A DNA stretch of 64,000 bases, from contig NC_031773.1 in NCBI RefSeq assembly GCF_001522545.3, forward strand, positions 41,771,494-41,835,493, given 5' to 3'. Below are positions 36,621 through 50,459 of this stretch, piece by piece. The stretch's first letter is position 1, and the number at the start of each line of letters is the position of its first letter. Source of the stretch: Parus major (lineage: Eukaryota; Chordata; Aves; Passeriformes; Paridae). The notes under the pieces were generated by a model. It saw nothing but the letters and a program-made list of their open reading frames with translations, was not told the origin of the DNA and did no database searches. The position numbers and the translations under genes were made by a program.

Positions 36621-38526
36621 CTAGTCCCAAATATGAAGAGGCGTGAAAGCTAAAAGAAATCTTAAATAAACATACTTTAGGGTATATATAACTCCCATGA
36701 GAAGAACAATTCATGTGAATCTAATGGAATATCTGGAAAAACTGTAAATTCTTCAAGGGCAGAACAGAGCAGCAACAGTACATTTGTGCCATTCAGAGCC
36801 TGACAACAATACAGCAAGAGCTGGAGAAATGTTTCCATGAGGTTGTTCAGCAGAAAAATAAAATTTCTGGACATTTAAATAAATTCATTATTATGATCTT
36901 GGATTAACTAAGTCTTGAAAGAAATCATTAGATTCACACAGATCAGCTGTATGGAAGGTGTTCATATTTTTTAAGACAAAATTCCAAAATCAGATTTTAG
37001 CAAAATGCAACTATTCACCCTCTACCAAATTAATTTTCTTTTTATTTTTCTTGGCTTTAATTTTGTCATCAAAACAATGAGTAATTTTCATAGCCTTATT
37101 CCTTTGTTGCTGTGCACTATCCCCTACATGTTTTTTCGTGAGTTTTAAAAAAGACCAGTTTTGCTTACCACTACCAGGCTCTGTTCCAATATGTAGGGGA
37201 GAAAAAAAAAAAAGTATAGAATAAAATTACCATTACTGTAAGTAGTATTTCTCAGTGTGCCAATGATTTCTTTGACCTTTCTGGTGATATTATGATGTCA
37301 CAACTGTGCAGCTTTGGCCTATTTTTTGCATAGCCTTCACTGGGCTAGACTTGATGGAAATAAACATCTTACATAACAGTCCGGCTGTGCACTCAGCTTT
37401 TTTCCCTTCTCTATTTTTTTTTTTCCTGAAGGAGATTTTCCCAGCGTGAATTCTGTATGTACAATTAACATTTGCCAAATTTCATCTTCAAAATCTGTTA
37501 GGGTTTATAAGAAGATTAAGAGACAGAGCTGATGTGTTTCATCACCCTTCCTCTGTAATCACACAGCTTTACACTAGGAAAGAGAGCAAGAGGCAGGTTA
37601 AAACTGCAGTAATTCCCTTGAAAGGAGAACTAAAATAGAAGGCTCTGAATGTGAGACTTTGTACTACTGGGGTTGTTTAAACCAAACCCCTTCAGGAAAG
37701 AGCAAAGATCAGATACAGATTACCCTCACAGACATAAAAAAATACCCTGACCTGATAGCTTTTGCTGTTATGTTAATAGCAAAGAGAAGAATGAACAGTA
37801 TTGCACAGCAGAACATTAACTCTTTCTTTTCCTTTTTCTTATATATTTTTGTCTGAGTGTGTAGCAGGTATGTATACAGACTCAGACTGGACATGAAATC
37901 TTCCTAAAAAATAAAGGATGAAATATGTCTGCAGAAGTATTTTTACCCAAAGCGAGTACAGAAATGGGTGCATATATATACCAAGAAAAAAAAAAGGTGC
38001 CAGAATATGTACCATAGATTGGCATTAACCGAGTTGCACATACAGGTTTTTGAACAAGGAAAGTTTGCAGACAAAATTTTGCAAAGCTCTCAGACTTGTT
38101 TTCTTTCTAAAGTTTAGTTGCAGGAGACACCATCCACCTCTACTTTCAAAATCACTGAAGACTTTGAAGATAATGACAATTAAAACACATTATTTTGGAC
38201 TGGATGAGGTAAACAGAATCCTAAATGATCAGGCCTACAATCACCAAATCAGTGGTGTTAAGCACTCTGCATTAGAAAAAAAATATTTGATAAGTCATAG
38301 TGGACATGAAGTAGCTTTTAATTTTCAATAATGAAGTACTACCTAAGCCTGTGTCCTTTAATTAGCCAAAACACTCCTGTGCTTGAAAGAATGGTCTGTG
38401 TTACTACAGAACTGAATCAGATAAAGGCTCACCTATGTCAGTTCAAGAAGACCCTGTTTCCAGCTGCAAATGACATGACAAATGCAGGCAAACTGGCCAA
38501 TCTACTTTTAACAGATATGTAATCAG

Positions 38527-38548
38527 TTTGGGTTAGGTTAGGGTTAGG
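38527..38548 (+). repeat. Short interstitial telomere-like repeat
   Basis: TTTGGGTTAGGTTAGGG followed by TTAGG: three-plus units of the vertebrate telomere hexamer TTAGGG, one shortened to five bases. It is isolated in ordinary AT-rich sequence. Confidence 0.8.
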
Positions 38549-39620
38549 CACACCAGACAGGTGTTTCCAAGCATTACTGAAGTCAATACCTCTATCAGCA
38601 GGACACGTTGTCATGTTTAATGGACCTTTTTAATATTTACTTTTCTCTAGAAATAACATCTCTTCAGCTCCACAATCTCTTTAAAGTTAGGGGATTTTAA
38701 GAATAATTTTTAACTGTTTATTTTTCCTGCCTCAGGAGTAAAACAATTTAATTTACAGTGTTTGCTATATCAGATAATTTAAATGTTCTTTCTGAGACAA
38801 AAATTATTTTGCACCATAAACTACATTCAAACATGGAAGCATTAAGAACAGTCCTGCAAAGGAAATCCTTGCCCATATTCTAAATAGCCTCACAGTTTTT
38901 TGAGATGAAGCAAGACAAAGAATTGGAAAGGCAAACAAAACCTAAATTTTATGCTGCCCTCCAGTTCGCATGAAATTTTGTGCCCATAAAGCATGAAAAC
39001 AATAATGTAAAGGTTTGTGCAATGGATGTTGGTTTTACTTAATTTATCCCATGTGTCCAACACTTAGGAAGTGAGAACACTCTGGATTGATTCTTTAGAG
39101 AATATGTTTATTGCATTGTATATAAGCCACACTGCAAATCCTAATGTTGCCAGAAAATGGTAAACTGCTGACCAGTATGTCACATGAATTGAGAATGTAT
39201 CACTGAGCTTTAGAGTTGGCAGAGACATTTGCCCCTTAATTCTTCTTTAATTTCAAAGGAACAGTAGTTACTGAAGGGCCCCAAAAATAAGTAAAATTAA
39301 ATTAAATCCAGACCAGCAAAAGCCATTTATTAGCTATTAAAATAAACCTCTTCCATGCACCAGAACCTCCCTAGAAAGTTGGTGTTGCAAAAAATCCTTG
39401 TGAAGGACATCTTGCTGGAACAGAAGTTTCTAATTTTTCTGCAAAGTAGGAATAGGGGGAAAAAAACACTCTCTAGTGGTGTTTATGTTATCACACCACA
39501 CTGTTCAGTCATATTGTCTCCCTTGAAAACCCTGATTTCATTCCTACTTATGAGCCTGACTTGTGCAATTGATTTCCCCTTGGGTTTGCATCCCTTGTAA
39601 GAGTCACAAATAAAGGGGGT

Positions 39621-39738
39621 TCCCCCTTGTGCCGTCACTACATGCCCTTGAAACAAGTCCCTCATCAGCTGTCTTGTAGGCTCCTTTCAGCTACTGGAAG
39701 CCACAATAAGGTTCCCTGGAATCTTCTCTTCTGCAGCT
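39621..39738 (-). mobile_element. Old CR1 fragment
   Basis: About 118 bases match the CR1 ORF2/3' region read in complement. The clearest pieces are CCCTTGTGCCGTCACTAC, AAGTCCCTCATCAGC, CACAATAAGGTTCCCTGGA and ATCTTCTCTTCTGCAG, in consensus order. Both CR1 ends are missing, so it is an internal relic, and it is more diverged than the 31.5 kb copies. Confidence 0.7.
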
Positions 39739-42700
39739 CGCATCAGTTTAGTCCCAGAAATTATGGTCAGCCTCAGTCTCTGTGTTAAACCCTTCTTGAG
39801 ATGATAGAGTTATCATGTCCAAGATATCTCCCAGAGAGAAGAGGTTCTTTCTCAATACTCATATCTAGACATCTGCACTGGTTTGGCTCTTGGGTGGAGG
39901 ACTTTAAATTCTCAGTCACTGACATTTTCTAAAAGTTACCTGAGATATGAGAGAACTCATGTGAAAAAAAAAGCAAAAGCACAAAAATAGAGTCTTGGTG
40001 CACAAAAATGCTTTTTGATACCACAACTCCACTGAAAGCAGTGGTGTACAGATTCAAACTTCCATAGCTAATTTAGTAAAGTCAACCTTAGCCTTCGTCT
40101 TGTCTTTGTATGCAATTCTGTGATTTTCATTAGTATAAGCAATGAAAAAAAATCTGTCAGGCTTAGCAATGCTGAGTTTTTAACAAAATTAATAAACAGA
40201 TGCAAGTTGTGATTTCTTCATGGTCAAGCAGGTTTTAAAGTTTGCTCTGAGCTTAGCAAAATAACAGCAAAAAATAAGTGGAAACTGTGTGCCCACATTA
40301 TTTCAAGATAGGTTTCCAGAAGAATTGATAAGCTTCATGAAATTAGTATGGACATCCATGCCTTTTCCTCTTGGATCTGATACACTCTGTGTATGCTTTG
40401 TAAGCAACACTGGTTAAAAATTGGATGCCAATTGAATGTGTTCCCTAAGACAATTTTATGTACATATTGTACATCTATAAAATTGATAGATACAAGCCAA
40501 AATGTCAAAACAGAAAGGATAAGCCAACCAAAAGTATTAACAAGACTTAATGCATCACCTCCCACTTCTTCAACTACTGCTCATGAGAGGATGGGGGATG
40601 GTCTCAGATCTCAAGTTTTAACAGCACTCCTTTTCCTGTGACAGCATACAGATTTGGAATATATAATCATGGTGGGAAAACACAAAAAACATCTGCTTGT
40701 AAAGTACCATAATTTGAGATGCTCCCAGATTAGCTATTACTTTGCTATTGCTAAGTTACATAAATTCTGGTGTTACATGAGGATTGTCAGTTAGATCTGT
40801 CACTGAAATGTGCAGACTGTCACACTCAATGTCTTTCAGCAATAAATAAAGAATAAGAGTCTCCAGACATAGTTTAGAAGGTTGTCCAGACCTAAAAAAT
40901 ATCCTTCTTTGCCTGCTGCTATTCAGCAGAACAATTTTGCTCAGTTCTGCATCCCTAACTGTGTCCTTTGCTGTACATACACCTGCCATTTCCAGGGACT
41001 AAAAGGACTGCTCCAGACTGAAAACTTTTCCTGCTTCCTGTGGAACTTAAGCCAGATGAATTATCCTCACATGAAAGCAGAGTTTTAGCGATAACATCTT
41101 CTGCTGCCTCATCTCTTTTACATGATGTGAAGAGGATGGACTAACATGAGGCTCTGACAATAAATCTTCAACACCATTTCAAGAAATGCTCTCATTTGTT
41201 TGCTATCCTGTTATTCATGACTTTCCTTCCATTATATGCCTAGGTCTAAGATAACTAGTTTCAAGGTAGGTGCTCATATTGCAAGCAATCATTGAATTAG
41301 ATTAATCCCTTGTTTGAACTGTAAGAAATACTTTATTGATTTGAATAGGAATTGCTGGCTTTTTTCACCCAAAAACAAAAAAATTCCTGCTTTTTTTTCC
41401 TTACACTCTGAGTGACAGTCAAAACAGATACATATCCTGAGCACACATATATTTTTGTCTTATTCATTCCAAAGATGTTGAAGTAAAAGACTTCTAACTG
41501 AAAAGCAATCAAAAATTATAACTGCAAATAGTATTTACCTGCTGTGATTTGAGCCCAGATTCAGCTGTTAGAAATATATAGGAACTGAGTTTTCTTAAGT
41601 GAAGAAGCAATACTACTCATTATAATATATATGATTAATGTGTGATTATTTTGAAAGGAAAATATCTTGTAATACCAGTATTTTCTCCAGGCTGATTGTC
41701 AGGCAAATTCTTAAAGCTATTATTTGAAGTTTCCCACAGTTATCACTAAGAGCTCTATTCAGCACCAAATACCAGCATATGCCTGAACAAGCTGCATATA
41801 AATGTTCATTCCCACAATCCATCCTCTGATATTTCAAACTGGATTGCTGCTTGCGTTAATCTGTAAGGCAAAACTGTTTCTTAGTAAAGCTACTAGTGTC
41901 CTATCTCACAGAAATCTAGAAAATTGTCCTACTGCATAATGTAAATGTATGCAGGCTGGCCAAAAATCGTTCCTGGCTTGTGCAAGGACAATTTTCATGC
42001 ACAGAATAAACACTGTCTTTATATACAAAATATATGCACTGGTTTGGGCACAAATCTTTCTCATTCCCATACAAACAGAAGTTAGTATTAGCACGGTGGG
42101 ATCTGGAGAGCAAAAGAGACAGTTCATCACTGGTCCCTGGAGTTTTATGGACTCCTCCCTGCATGTCCATGGTCACATCCTGTGTTGGAAGTGGTACTGA
42201 GAAGATCTGGCTTTTGTACAAACTTGCTCCACAGCCTTGGGCAAGATGCTCAGGGCAAACTCTAATAAAGAACTTAAGTGGCTAAAACAAAAGGGATAAA
42301 ACCCAAAATTGTATCCTTCAAAATAAACCTCACAACTGCTGCTTAAGCCTGGAAGTGCCTGAGCCTGACAAGGCCTGCTCTCTCTGCATTGTGAAGGTCT
42401 CCACATGCAGAGTAGTGCCCATACCTGGAACCTACATGGATGGGGGACAGGAGAGGTGGCAGTGTGTGTGAGAATGAGGATGGCACTCACTCCCACACGC
42501 AAGGTTTCCTATCCTCTGGATCTGTGGCGGTGTCTGCTGTGTTTGTGGCTCCAGAAGCATCCCCTAGTCAGCATGCCAGCTTGTGACAGCTCCTCCTCAC
42601 AGCTTGTGCAATTGCAGTATTTAAAATACTTAAAAATCCCAAGTTTTATCACTGCTCTAACTATTCAGATCCTTTTCCACCAGCAACTTCAGGTGGTGAA

Positions 42701-45700
42701 TATTGACCTACTCCTGCTTGCCCTTTTTACCTGCTGCGAAGGAAGAATCAGGATGGGTCTGACCGGTTTGCTAGGAAGACAGAATCAAAAATGGAAGCTG
42801 CTTGTAGCTGAAAATTATATATCACCCGTGGATTTCCTGCCCATGTATACAACTAAAATCAAATCATTTAATCAGACATCTGTGTACCTATAAGAATATT
42901 GTCCTTTATTCTGTTCTTCACCTAAAAGGAGGGTATCGTAGTACTTTCTCCTGATCAACCTGCAAACCTGGGTGCTACAAGTTTTGTCTGCCTTTTTTTT
43001 AATTGATATTTTTTTCAAAGTCTTTATAAGTCTTCCTGTTATGCTTCAATGAACGTTCAGACAAAATAGTAGGTAATAATTCACATCACTCTGAGTCTTA
43101 CCTAGGTGTTTTTCGGAAACATTGATATATTCAACTTCTGAAATATTTAGGCACATTCCTTAGATGATGATTGTTCTGCAAAATATTTACAGTAGGACCC
43201 AACCCCTCTATTCTTACAAAATTATTTTTATTTTCAAGACACTGGTTTGGATTTCTGTCCTTTGTATGTGATATATTTTCTCAGCCTTGCATTTTGCATT
43301 CTGGACCATAAAGCTATGCTTTATTAGGACAGCTGGAAGACTTAGATCTTCTGCATTAGCAGTGTGATGCTTAGCAGTAAATTTCCCTAACCTTCTGGAT
43401 AAAATATGTTCAGCCAAAGAAAAAATTGTTTTAGAGTTGTGCTCTTTTTAACACAACAGTGACACCACTCAGATGCTGCAGCAACAGAAATAAAACCAGT
43501 AGTCATTCTTTTGCCAAGCTTAGACTGAAGTCTTAGAAGAGACTTTTTTCTTTTGACAGAATGTTTTATGAGTACATAAACATCTTCTTCCTTAAAATAG
43601 CTTTGGTTTATCCCTTGGCTTATCATGTTCCTGCTTGGCTTTTTCTTTTCTGGCTTTTCAAGGTTAGTAATGAAAATGTAATGTTTGAAATTGTTGGTTG
43701 GCACATGCTATATCCACACGTCTTGGAAGTCTAGTTTTGGCAAGGCAGTCTACCTTTGTTATATAGTAAACTTCAAGCTTAAGGGACCTTAAACCATGCT
43801 TGATGAATTAACAATAGCTTAAAGACATCCATTCTGCTTACCACAGGACTTTAGCACAATGAAAATGTACTTACTACAACACTTTGTAGTAGTTAAGAGT
43901 ATTGGTGGTATTCTCACAACCTGATTCTAAACACCTAAGCAGGGACCCCAGGTGTGAACCTGACACTAATCCCTGTGCCACGAGAGAGGCAACATATCAC
44001 CATTGTATTTCATGTATCATATCCTTGGAGAATATGAAAATCAGAGTTTCATGAATGATCAAATATTAAAAATTAATAAATATTAAAAATGAAAGCAAAT
44101 TACTTTTTTATGGCTCTAGGCCAAAATGGTCTTTAGAAGGATATTCAAGATTAGAAAAACACACTTACTGGTGCAGTCCTGTTTCAAAATTAAGGTAAAT
44201 TTATGTAGTCTAAGAAAACAACCTAAATCTACTGTGTTGATTGGTGCTATTAATTTATATTTGTTATATCAGAACTGTGTTTTTGCAGCAGGTTTTCCAG
44301 ACATCTCACTTAAATATGCTTTGGTCTGCATATTGGTGTCTCTTAGAGCACTCAATTAGAATTCTTTGGGATGAAGCTAAACCAGTAGCATTCAGCACTG
44401 TGCTGAACACCAACCCTCCAGCAGCAGCACCCCTGCTCCATGCCAGCTGCCACTGGCTGTTCAGCCAAGGGGAAAAAGTGACCCAAAGCAAAGCCCCTGT
44501 ATCACACACAGTGTGAGAATGGGTTCCTGTGTGTCTGTGTTCTGCTCTGTGCACAGAGAGCCATGTCCCTCCCACTTCATGCACAGGTGGCCCCTGTCAC
44601 AGAAAGAGCACAGGCCTTAATCTCAGCTGCTGCTCAGTGCAAGTTCTTTCTGCAGCATCACTGAAGTGGCACTGATTAATATGGCTTTAGGGAACAGGGT
44701 CAGGTTTTTGAAATGTTTTTGAATTGACTATATGGCAGAGAAAAGATGTTACAGACATTGATCTTGCTTTTTTTATTTTTTTTTTCCTTTTCTAAGAGAC
44801 ATTTCTTACTCTTCAGATGGCTAAAAAGTAATTCCAGTGAAAACCACAAAGCACGTGCTACTCAGCTCAAAACCCTTCACTCCACTTTAATTGCAGGGCT
44901 ACTTGCTAATTTAGAACTGTGGTCCTCAAGAACTTAAATAATGCGGGTAATAAAATCAAACAGTTCAAAGCTGATAATGGGAAAAATGGATGTCTAAAAA
45001 AATCTGCTTTATGATACAGAGCAAGGCCTTGGCCATGCCAAAAGACCTTGGAGTCCTAAATGCCTGAGTTAAGGTTGCTTCCATTTTATCATCAGACCCA
45101 TCAAATATGGAATCTCAGCTGACATCTGATGCATAGTTTTAATTTAAACCCTATTGAAAGTGTAGTTTAATGTAAGCACCAAATTGCATACAGAACCCCT
45201 GCTGAGTTTCTGAGAAGAGTGAAATGCAAGAAAATCAAATATATTTCACTTGCTTCTGATATTATTAATTATTGTGGCTATTAGCCAGTGTCTTGACATT
45301 GTAGATTGAATGCCAAAGGATTCGTATTCTGCTCAATAGCGGTAAATAACTGCTATGAAGGGAGCTTTTAGAGTCCTTACACTGTTTGTTTGTTTCACAT
45401 GTGCTTCCTAAGCAAGCAGTACTTGGATCCTCCTGAACCCCAGACATTTTGTTTTGCAGATCAAAGTGGGTGATTACAGTGCACCTTCTGGCTTTAAAAT
45501 ATGTTACTTGTTTGTATTACAACACCATCAGGACAAAATCCACTGTGCCAGGCCCAGTGAAGACACGAGCAGCATGACAGCCCCTGAAAGATTCAGCATC
45601 TAAATAAATACAATCATTTTGTGCTGTAGAAATCAGCAGAGAATTCCTCTGAGGCTCAGCACAAAATAGCCTAAAATACAATTATTGTGTATTGTTACAT

Positions 45701-48700
45701 AAAACAGCACTGGATGAAGTGAAATGTCAACATGTTTCAGGTAGGTTCTGTAAGGCTTCTTTGTAATTTGTTCTTGTACACCACTAACATTTTCCAAGCC
45801 ATTAAAATACCCCTGGCACAGCCTATTAGTGTTGCAAAATAAAATGTGCATCTTCTCTTCAGCATTATTCTTTTACAAAAATGGGTTTTCTACCAGCTAT
45901 GTGAACTGGATATACATACTAACAAATTTTCCCCTATACCTCCTAATTTGGAACCTGAACTGATTAGCTCCTTGTCAATCAGTGTGATGGACTTGTATAA
46001 CTAAAGTGTTAGGGCTTTGAAATGGGTAAACAAGCAGAATATGTGGCCCTAAAACTGATGGTGTCCATCAAATTTTCCAGTAAGGCATTTTTTTCCATGT
46101 ATTAGACTAATTTATTGACCTTTCATGCTGAGAATTCCATGCTCCTGCCAGCTAATGCTAGCCAAAATTTTCAATTATAAATGTAGACCATCTGAAGAAA
46201 AGGCTGTTTCTTTTCACTTCCATTTCTTCCTCATTTATTTTTGTATTTATTCCAGTCCTCTGGAGAACTGTAAAGACTACATTATGCCCAGTTAATTTAC
46301 AGACGTCATTTTTATTGGGTTACTGTGAATTCCAGTTTTTAAATCAGCATTGCTATGTCACAAAAAGACATGTGTGTATATATCTTGTATTCAGGGCTAA
46401 TTTTTTATAAAATAAGTGCTAGGATGAGGTGCTAGAATGTTAATAGCATATTTGTGAGTTTCATAGCAGCAGAGCTGACAGGCAAACAGATTCTGGCATG
46501 TCATTTCAGACTATTTTGTCACAAAATTAGCTTTGTGACATTTATTTTTTTTTAGCACTTTTTATTTTTCTGTTTTGGTTTTCATCTTTTTATTTTTCTA
46601 AAGTCTTCTAAATTGCAATTAATTATGTTGAAGTTTCAAGTCCTAATGAATCCGAATAATTTTTTCCTAGTTTTCTATTTACAAATGTTTCCTAAGTGAA
46701 GAACTTGGGAGGCTAAGATCAAATTCACATACAAGATACATACAAGACATTTGATGTATTCATTTGTTAATTACTTAACCCTTATTTCTGCTTTGATTTT
46801 GCCTGGCTTCAGTCCCCAGAGAATTTTTTTTTCTCCTTTCTCTCTGTAAAATTCCATTACCTTCTTCCTGTGAAGTACATGATGAGTAGTCTTTGGCAGC
46901 TATGAGGTTTTCGTTCAGTTATCAGTTTTTTGGCTATTGAAAAGTCTCACCCAGAGTCACAAAGTATCAGGTAAAATACTGTTTGTCTGAAAAAAGACGG
47001 ACAGGTACTTCACAGATATATTAGCCTGAGACTGGATGAGCACAAAAAGCAGCAAAAATCCAGTCACCTCGACTATTTTATGAATCTCTCTGGGACCACT
47101 GAAGAGTTGTATCCATATCATTTTTTGAAAACTTGTAAATAAAGACACAATACTGTGTTTCAGAGCAAGGAGCAGAACCTAGTGTGACATGTCTATCCTC
47201 TTGCAGATAACAGGGAATCTCATGTTGGCTTCAAGAGGCCTCTGATGTCTTCCTTGGTCACTTATTTCTCTTTCCATTGCATACCTCCCTTTCACTGACC
47301 ATTCTACTTCACCCAAAATTCATGGGATCCTTTTAATTTGCATCAACAAATTTGATTTTAATCAGGTCTGGGTAAAGGATTCAGGGTTGGTTGATTTCTT
47401 TACCTTTTCTCATTTTGCTCAACACTGGCCAAGCACAAAAACAAAAATTAAACAACTAACATGTGGCCCTTTCCCTTTATAAGACCATCAATTACCATAG
47501 TATTGGGAAAGAAATGAAACCTTTTTTCACAGGGAGACAGGTTCCAGCAACAAAGCTGGCTTAGAAAGCTTCATTCCTCTCCCTCACCTCCTCAGTGCTA
47601 TGGAAGGAGTAGTTTATGGGTCTGCATACTGCATGTCACAGGAATAGTTAAAAGAAAAGCCCTCTCCAAAATAACCCTTCATTTCAGTGCACAGGTGCTG
47701 CTGAGCCAGTGGAAAAACAAACCATGAAGTGGTGGTTATGGCAACGAGCAGCTGAGGGAGGCAAACCAGTCAACAACTTCTTCAAAAGGCTTCTCCTCCC
47801 TCATCTGTGTGCCCTAGACTGGCCCGTGCATCAGAGCTGGACTGTGCCTACTGAAAAATAAATAGTATTCGTGCATAAAAAATGAATAGCCAGTCTAGAG
47901 GTTACTGACGAGATATTAAAATAAAAAAAAAAGAATTTTATGACAGGTTCATAGAAGAAAATATTGCGTAGGAGCAAGGTCTGACCTCTTCAGAGCACAG
48001 TGTCAATATTTCATGAGCCTGTGAGGAAAGGAAACATTTAGCAACGCAGCATTAAATTTCCATTGAAAATTTCCATGTCTGTAGCAAGCAGCAGAAATAG
48101 TAGCTTGGATGCTGAATCTGTGGAGTTTTTCAAGGAATTTAGAAATAACCTGTGAAAAACTTGCATAAAATTGAGTCAGGGAAAGTAGTGCTTAGAGTTA
48201 CTAAATGGAGTTTTATTAGGTAAAAATTCTTCAGTAATGGTTTAAAAAAATTAATTTAAGTAGGTTTCTGACAAGGAATGTACACAATGTACTGAAGGCA
48301 TATTATAAGTATCTCTAAGTTTAACCAAATGAAATGTGTCTGGGACTTGAGAATTTCCTTCCAGGAAGAAAGGATGGAGAATTATGCTTTCAGGTTTAAC
48401 AAAATACTGAAGAGAGGTGATTAAAAGATGAGGGAAAATGTTTCTATTGGAAAACACAATTTCATTGAAATTGAAACATTTTGAAGGAATAAATCAGCTC
48501 TAATGAAATCTTCTGGGGTAAATCTTTGCAAGGAGATGCTCTGATAAGATAAAGAATTACTTTATTTTTTATTTCTGATTCTTTTCTTTAGACTTTTCCA
48601 TCATTTTAATAAATCATTTCTATTCAATATGCCACATTATTTCATGTACTGTATCTATTAGGAAGACTGCTTCTTCCTGGAAATAAGTGCTTCAGTAATA

Positions 48701-49539
48701 TTTTGTATTCATTTTTAAACTTCATATTCTTCTGCAAGTTTCTGATGAGAAGTAAAGCATATATTAAAACATTAAAATTTCCCAGAGAATTTTATTTCAT
48801 GACTCTCACCATCTTTGATTCCACATTAGTTTTTCCTAAGTACTCTGAGTGACATGCTGTCCAGAGCAAAGCATGCTGAATTTTGTAGTAAATTACTCCT
48901 TGAAGAAGATACCTGTCCACATTTAGGGGTTTCCATCACTAATAAATGGCAGTGGATGAGGAGTGAGATAGCTGTAGGAGAACTCAGCCAACTGAGATTT
49001 TTATTTGCCTGGGAATATAATTAAGCAAACATTTTGCTCCTGATAATGAATGGATTAAGTAAGTTTTGTTTCTCTGAATGTCCACATACTGGTACTTCAT
49101 TGATATGGTCTGACTAGGATGATCACATAAATATACCCATTCTGTAGTTTATTCTCCTGCCAGTATAGGAATTTAGTTTAGTGATAAGTATGTAAACACA
49201 TGTTCCCTCAGTGCTACTCTAACCCTGCCCAGGCTGGAAAGGACTGCTGCATTACTTCAGTTCCACCAGTGCACTGTCATTTGTGTCCTCTCTGGTTGTT
49301 TTTGTAAGGAAATTATGAAAAGAATGAGAAAATGCCAGCAACTTAAACTACTGTCTAGGCCAAACTGAGAGCAGTGTGTTCATGATTAATAAATGGTGAC
49401 TGGTAGAAGTCAGCATTCTCCGTGTGTGAGATATGACCGTTCCCCAGAACTCCAACCATCAACACCAAACCATCACAGCCGTATTTCCACAAGAGAGGGC
49501 AAACATGTACGCAAGGAATGCCCATTTTGTGCATGTGCT
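39739..49539. other. Unannotated sequence, about 9.8 kb
   Basis: No gene, RNA or transposon recognised. Two stop-poor zones exist: 41906-42893 (several overlapping frames on both strands) and 43214-43704 (two overlapping minus-strand frames, one Lys-rich). Neither has a domain or splice pattern I can defend. GC-richer patches at 44360-44600 and 47700-47830 hold nothing identifiable. Confidence 0.5.
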
Positions 49540-49700
49540 TGGTGGCTCATGGAGGGCTGGCTGCTGCCCAAGTGCAGGCAGAGGGCTGTGCAGAGCCAGC
49601 TGTGCTGGCAGAGCGCGGGTGCTGCCCTCCGTGTGAAGCACCATGGGGAAGACAATGCACAGCCGCATTTCCCACCAGCGGCGCTCTGCTGAGGCGGGTA
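49540..49700. other. GC-rich patch with a CpG cluster
   Basis: Markedly GC-rich against AT-rich flanks, with about seven CpGs within 90 bases (about 49608-49697). Overlapping open frames on both strands (up to 126 codons) follow from low stop density. It could be a regulatory element, an unrecognised LTR piece or a retropseudogene scrap. Confidence 0.4.
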
Positions 49701-50459
49701 CATGGGAACTCTGCAACAAATTTGCCAATAACTAAATTTGTCTTCCATTCTGCTGCTCAGAAGATGTGTCCTGTTGAAGAGATAAAGAGGGAAGGGAAAG
49801 CTTTCCTGGTCTATTAAATTAGGGATTTGTAATTTAAGCAACAAGAATAACATACTTTCATTTTCCTTGGCATGGAAGGTGTCAACATGTACTTACCAAA
49901 GAATGAAGTAGGTATGGGCACAGGAGAAATACAGCTAGAAGGTAATGAGGTTTTTCAGAGTAATTTTGCTTAAATATACATTTCTCATTATACTCCTATT
50001 TGTTTAGCAACATGAATTATGCTAACTTCTTATATCAAATGACTTCATCTGAAAGCACTTGTGCATAAAGCCCTTAAGCTGTGATTGTGCAAAGATTTAC
50101 GTATGTACTTAGCTTAATGTATCCTGAGCCTTTCCTAGCTAAACTGAGGCCTTTTTACATCATTGTAATGAATATAAGTGCATTTGATGGCTGCTTTCAC
50201 ACCAATCTCGTTACAAGACCATTTTAGAGAAACCACAGAGTGAAAAAAGGAGAGACTGTGAGTAGGCCAATTGATTTCAGTTATGCCATTCACAATGGAT
50301 TGTGTGTGTCTGTGTGCATGTATACACCTCTTTATGGAATCAGGTTACCCTTACATGTCTGACCTCTATTATTGACTGAACCTAAGTGAGAACTTTCATC
50401 AATTATGTCTTCTAATGCTTCATATTAAGCATTGTATAATGTGTGTTGTTCCCCTTCCT
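49701..50459. other. Unannotated AT-rich sequence
   Basis: Nothing identifiable. Confidence 0.55.

Larger units (their letters stand above)
36299..39620. other. Unannotated AT-rich sequence
   Basis: Contains a T/G tract with five TTTG units (36567-36620) and a telomere-like repeat (38527-38548). No gene recognised. Confidence 0.5.

Noticed and set aside
42405..42893. 162-codon plus-strand frame
   Set aside because: Lies in a generally stop-poor zone, with no domain or consistent splice signals.
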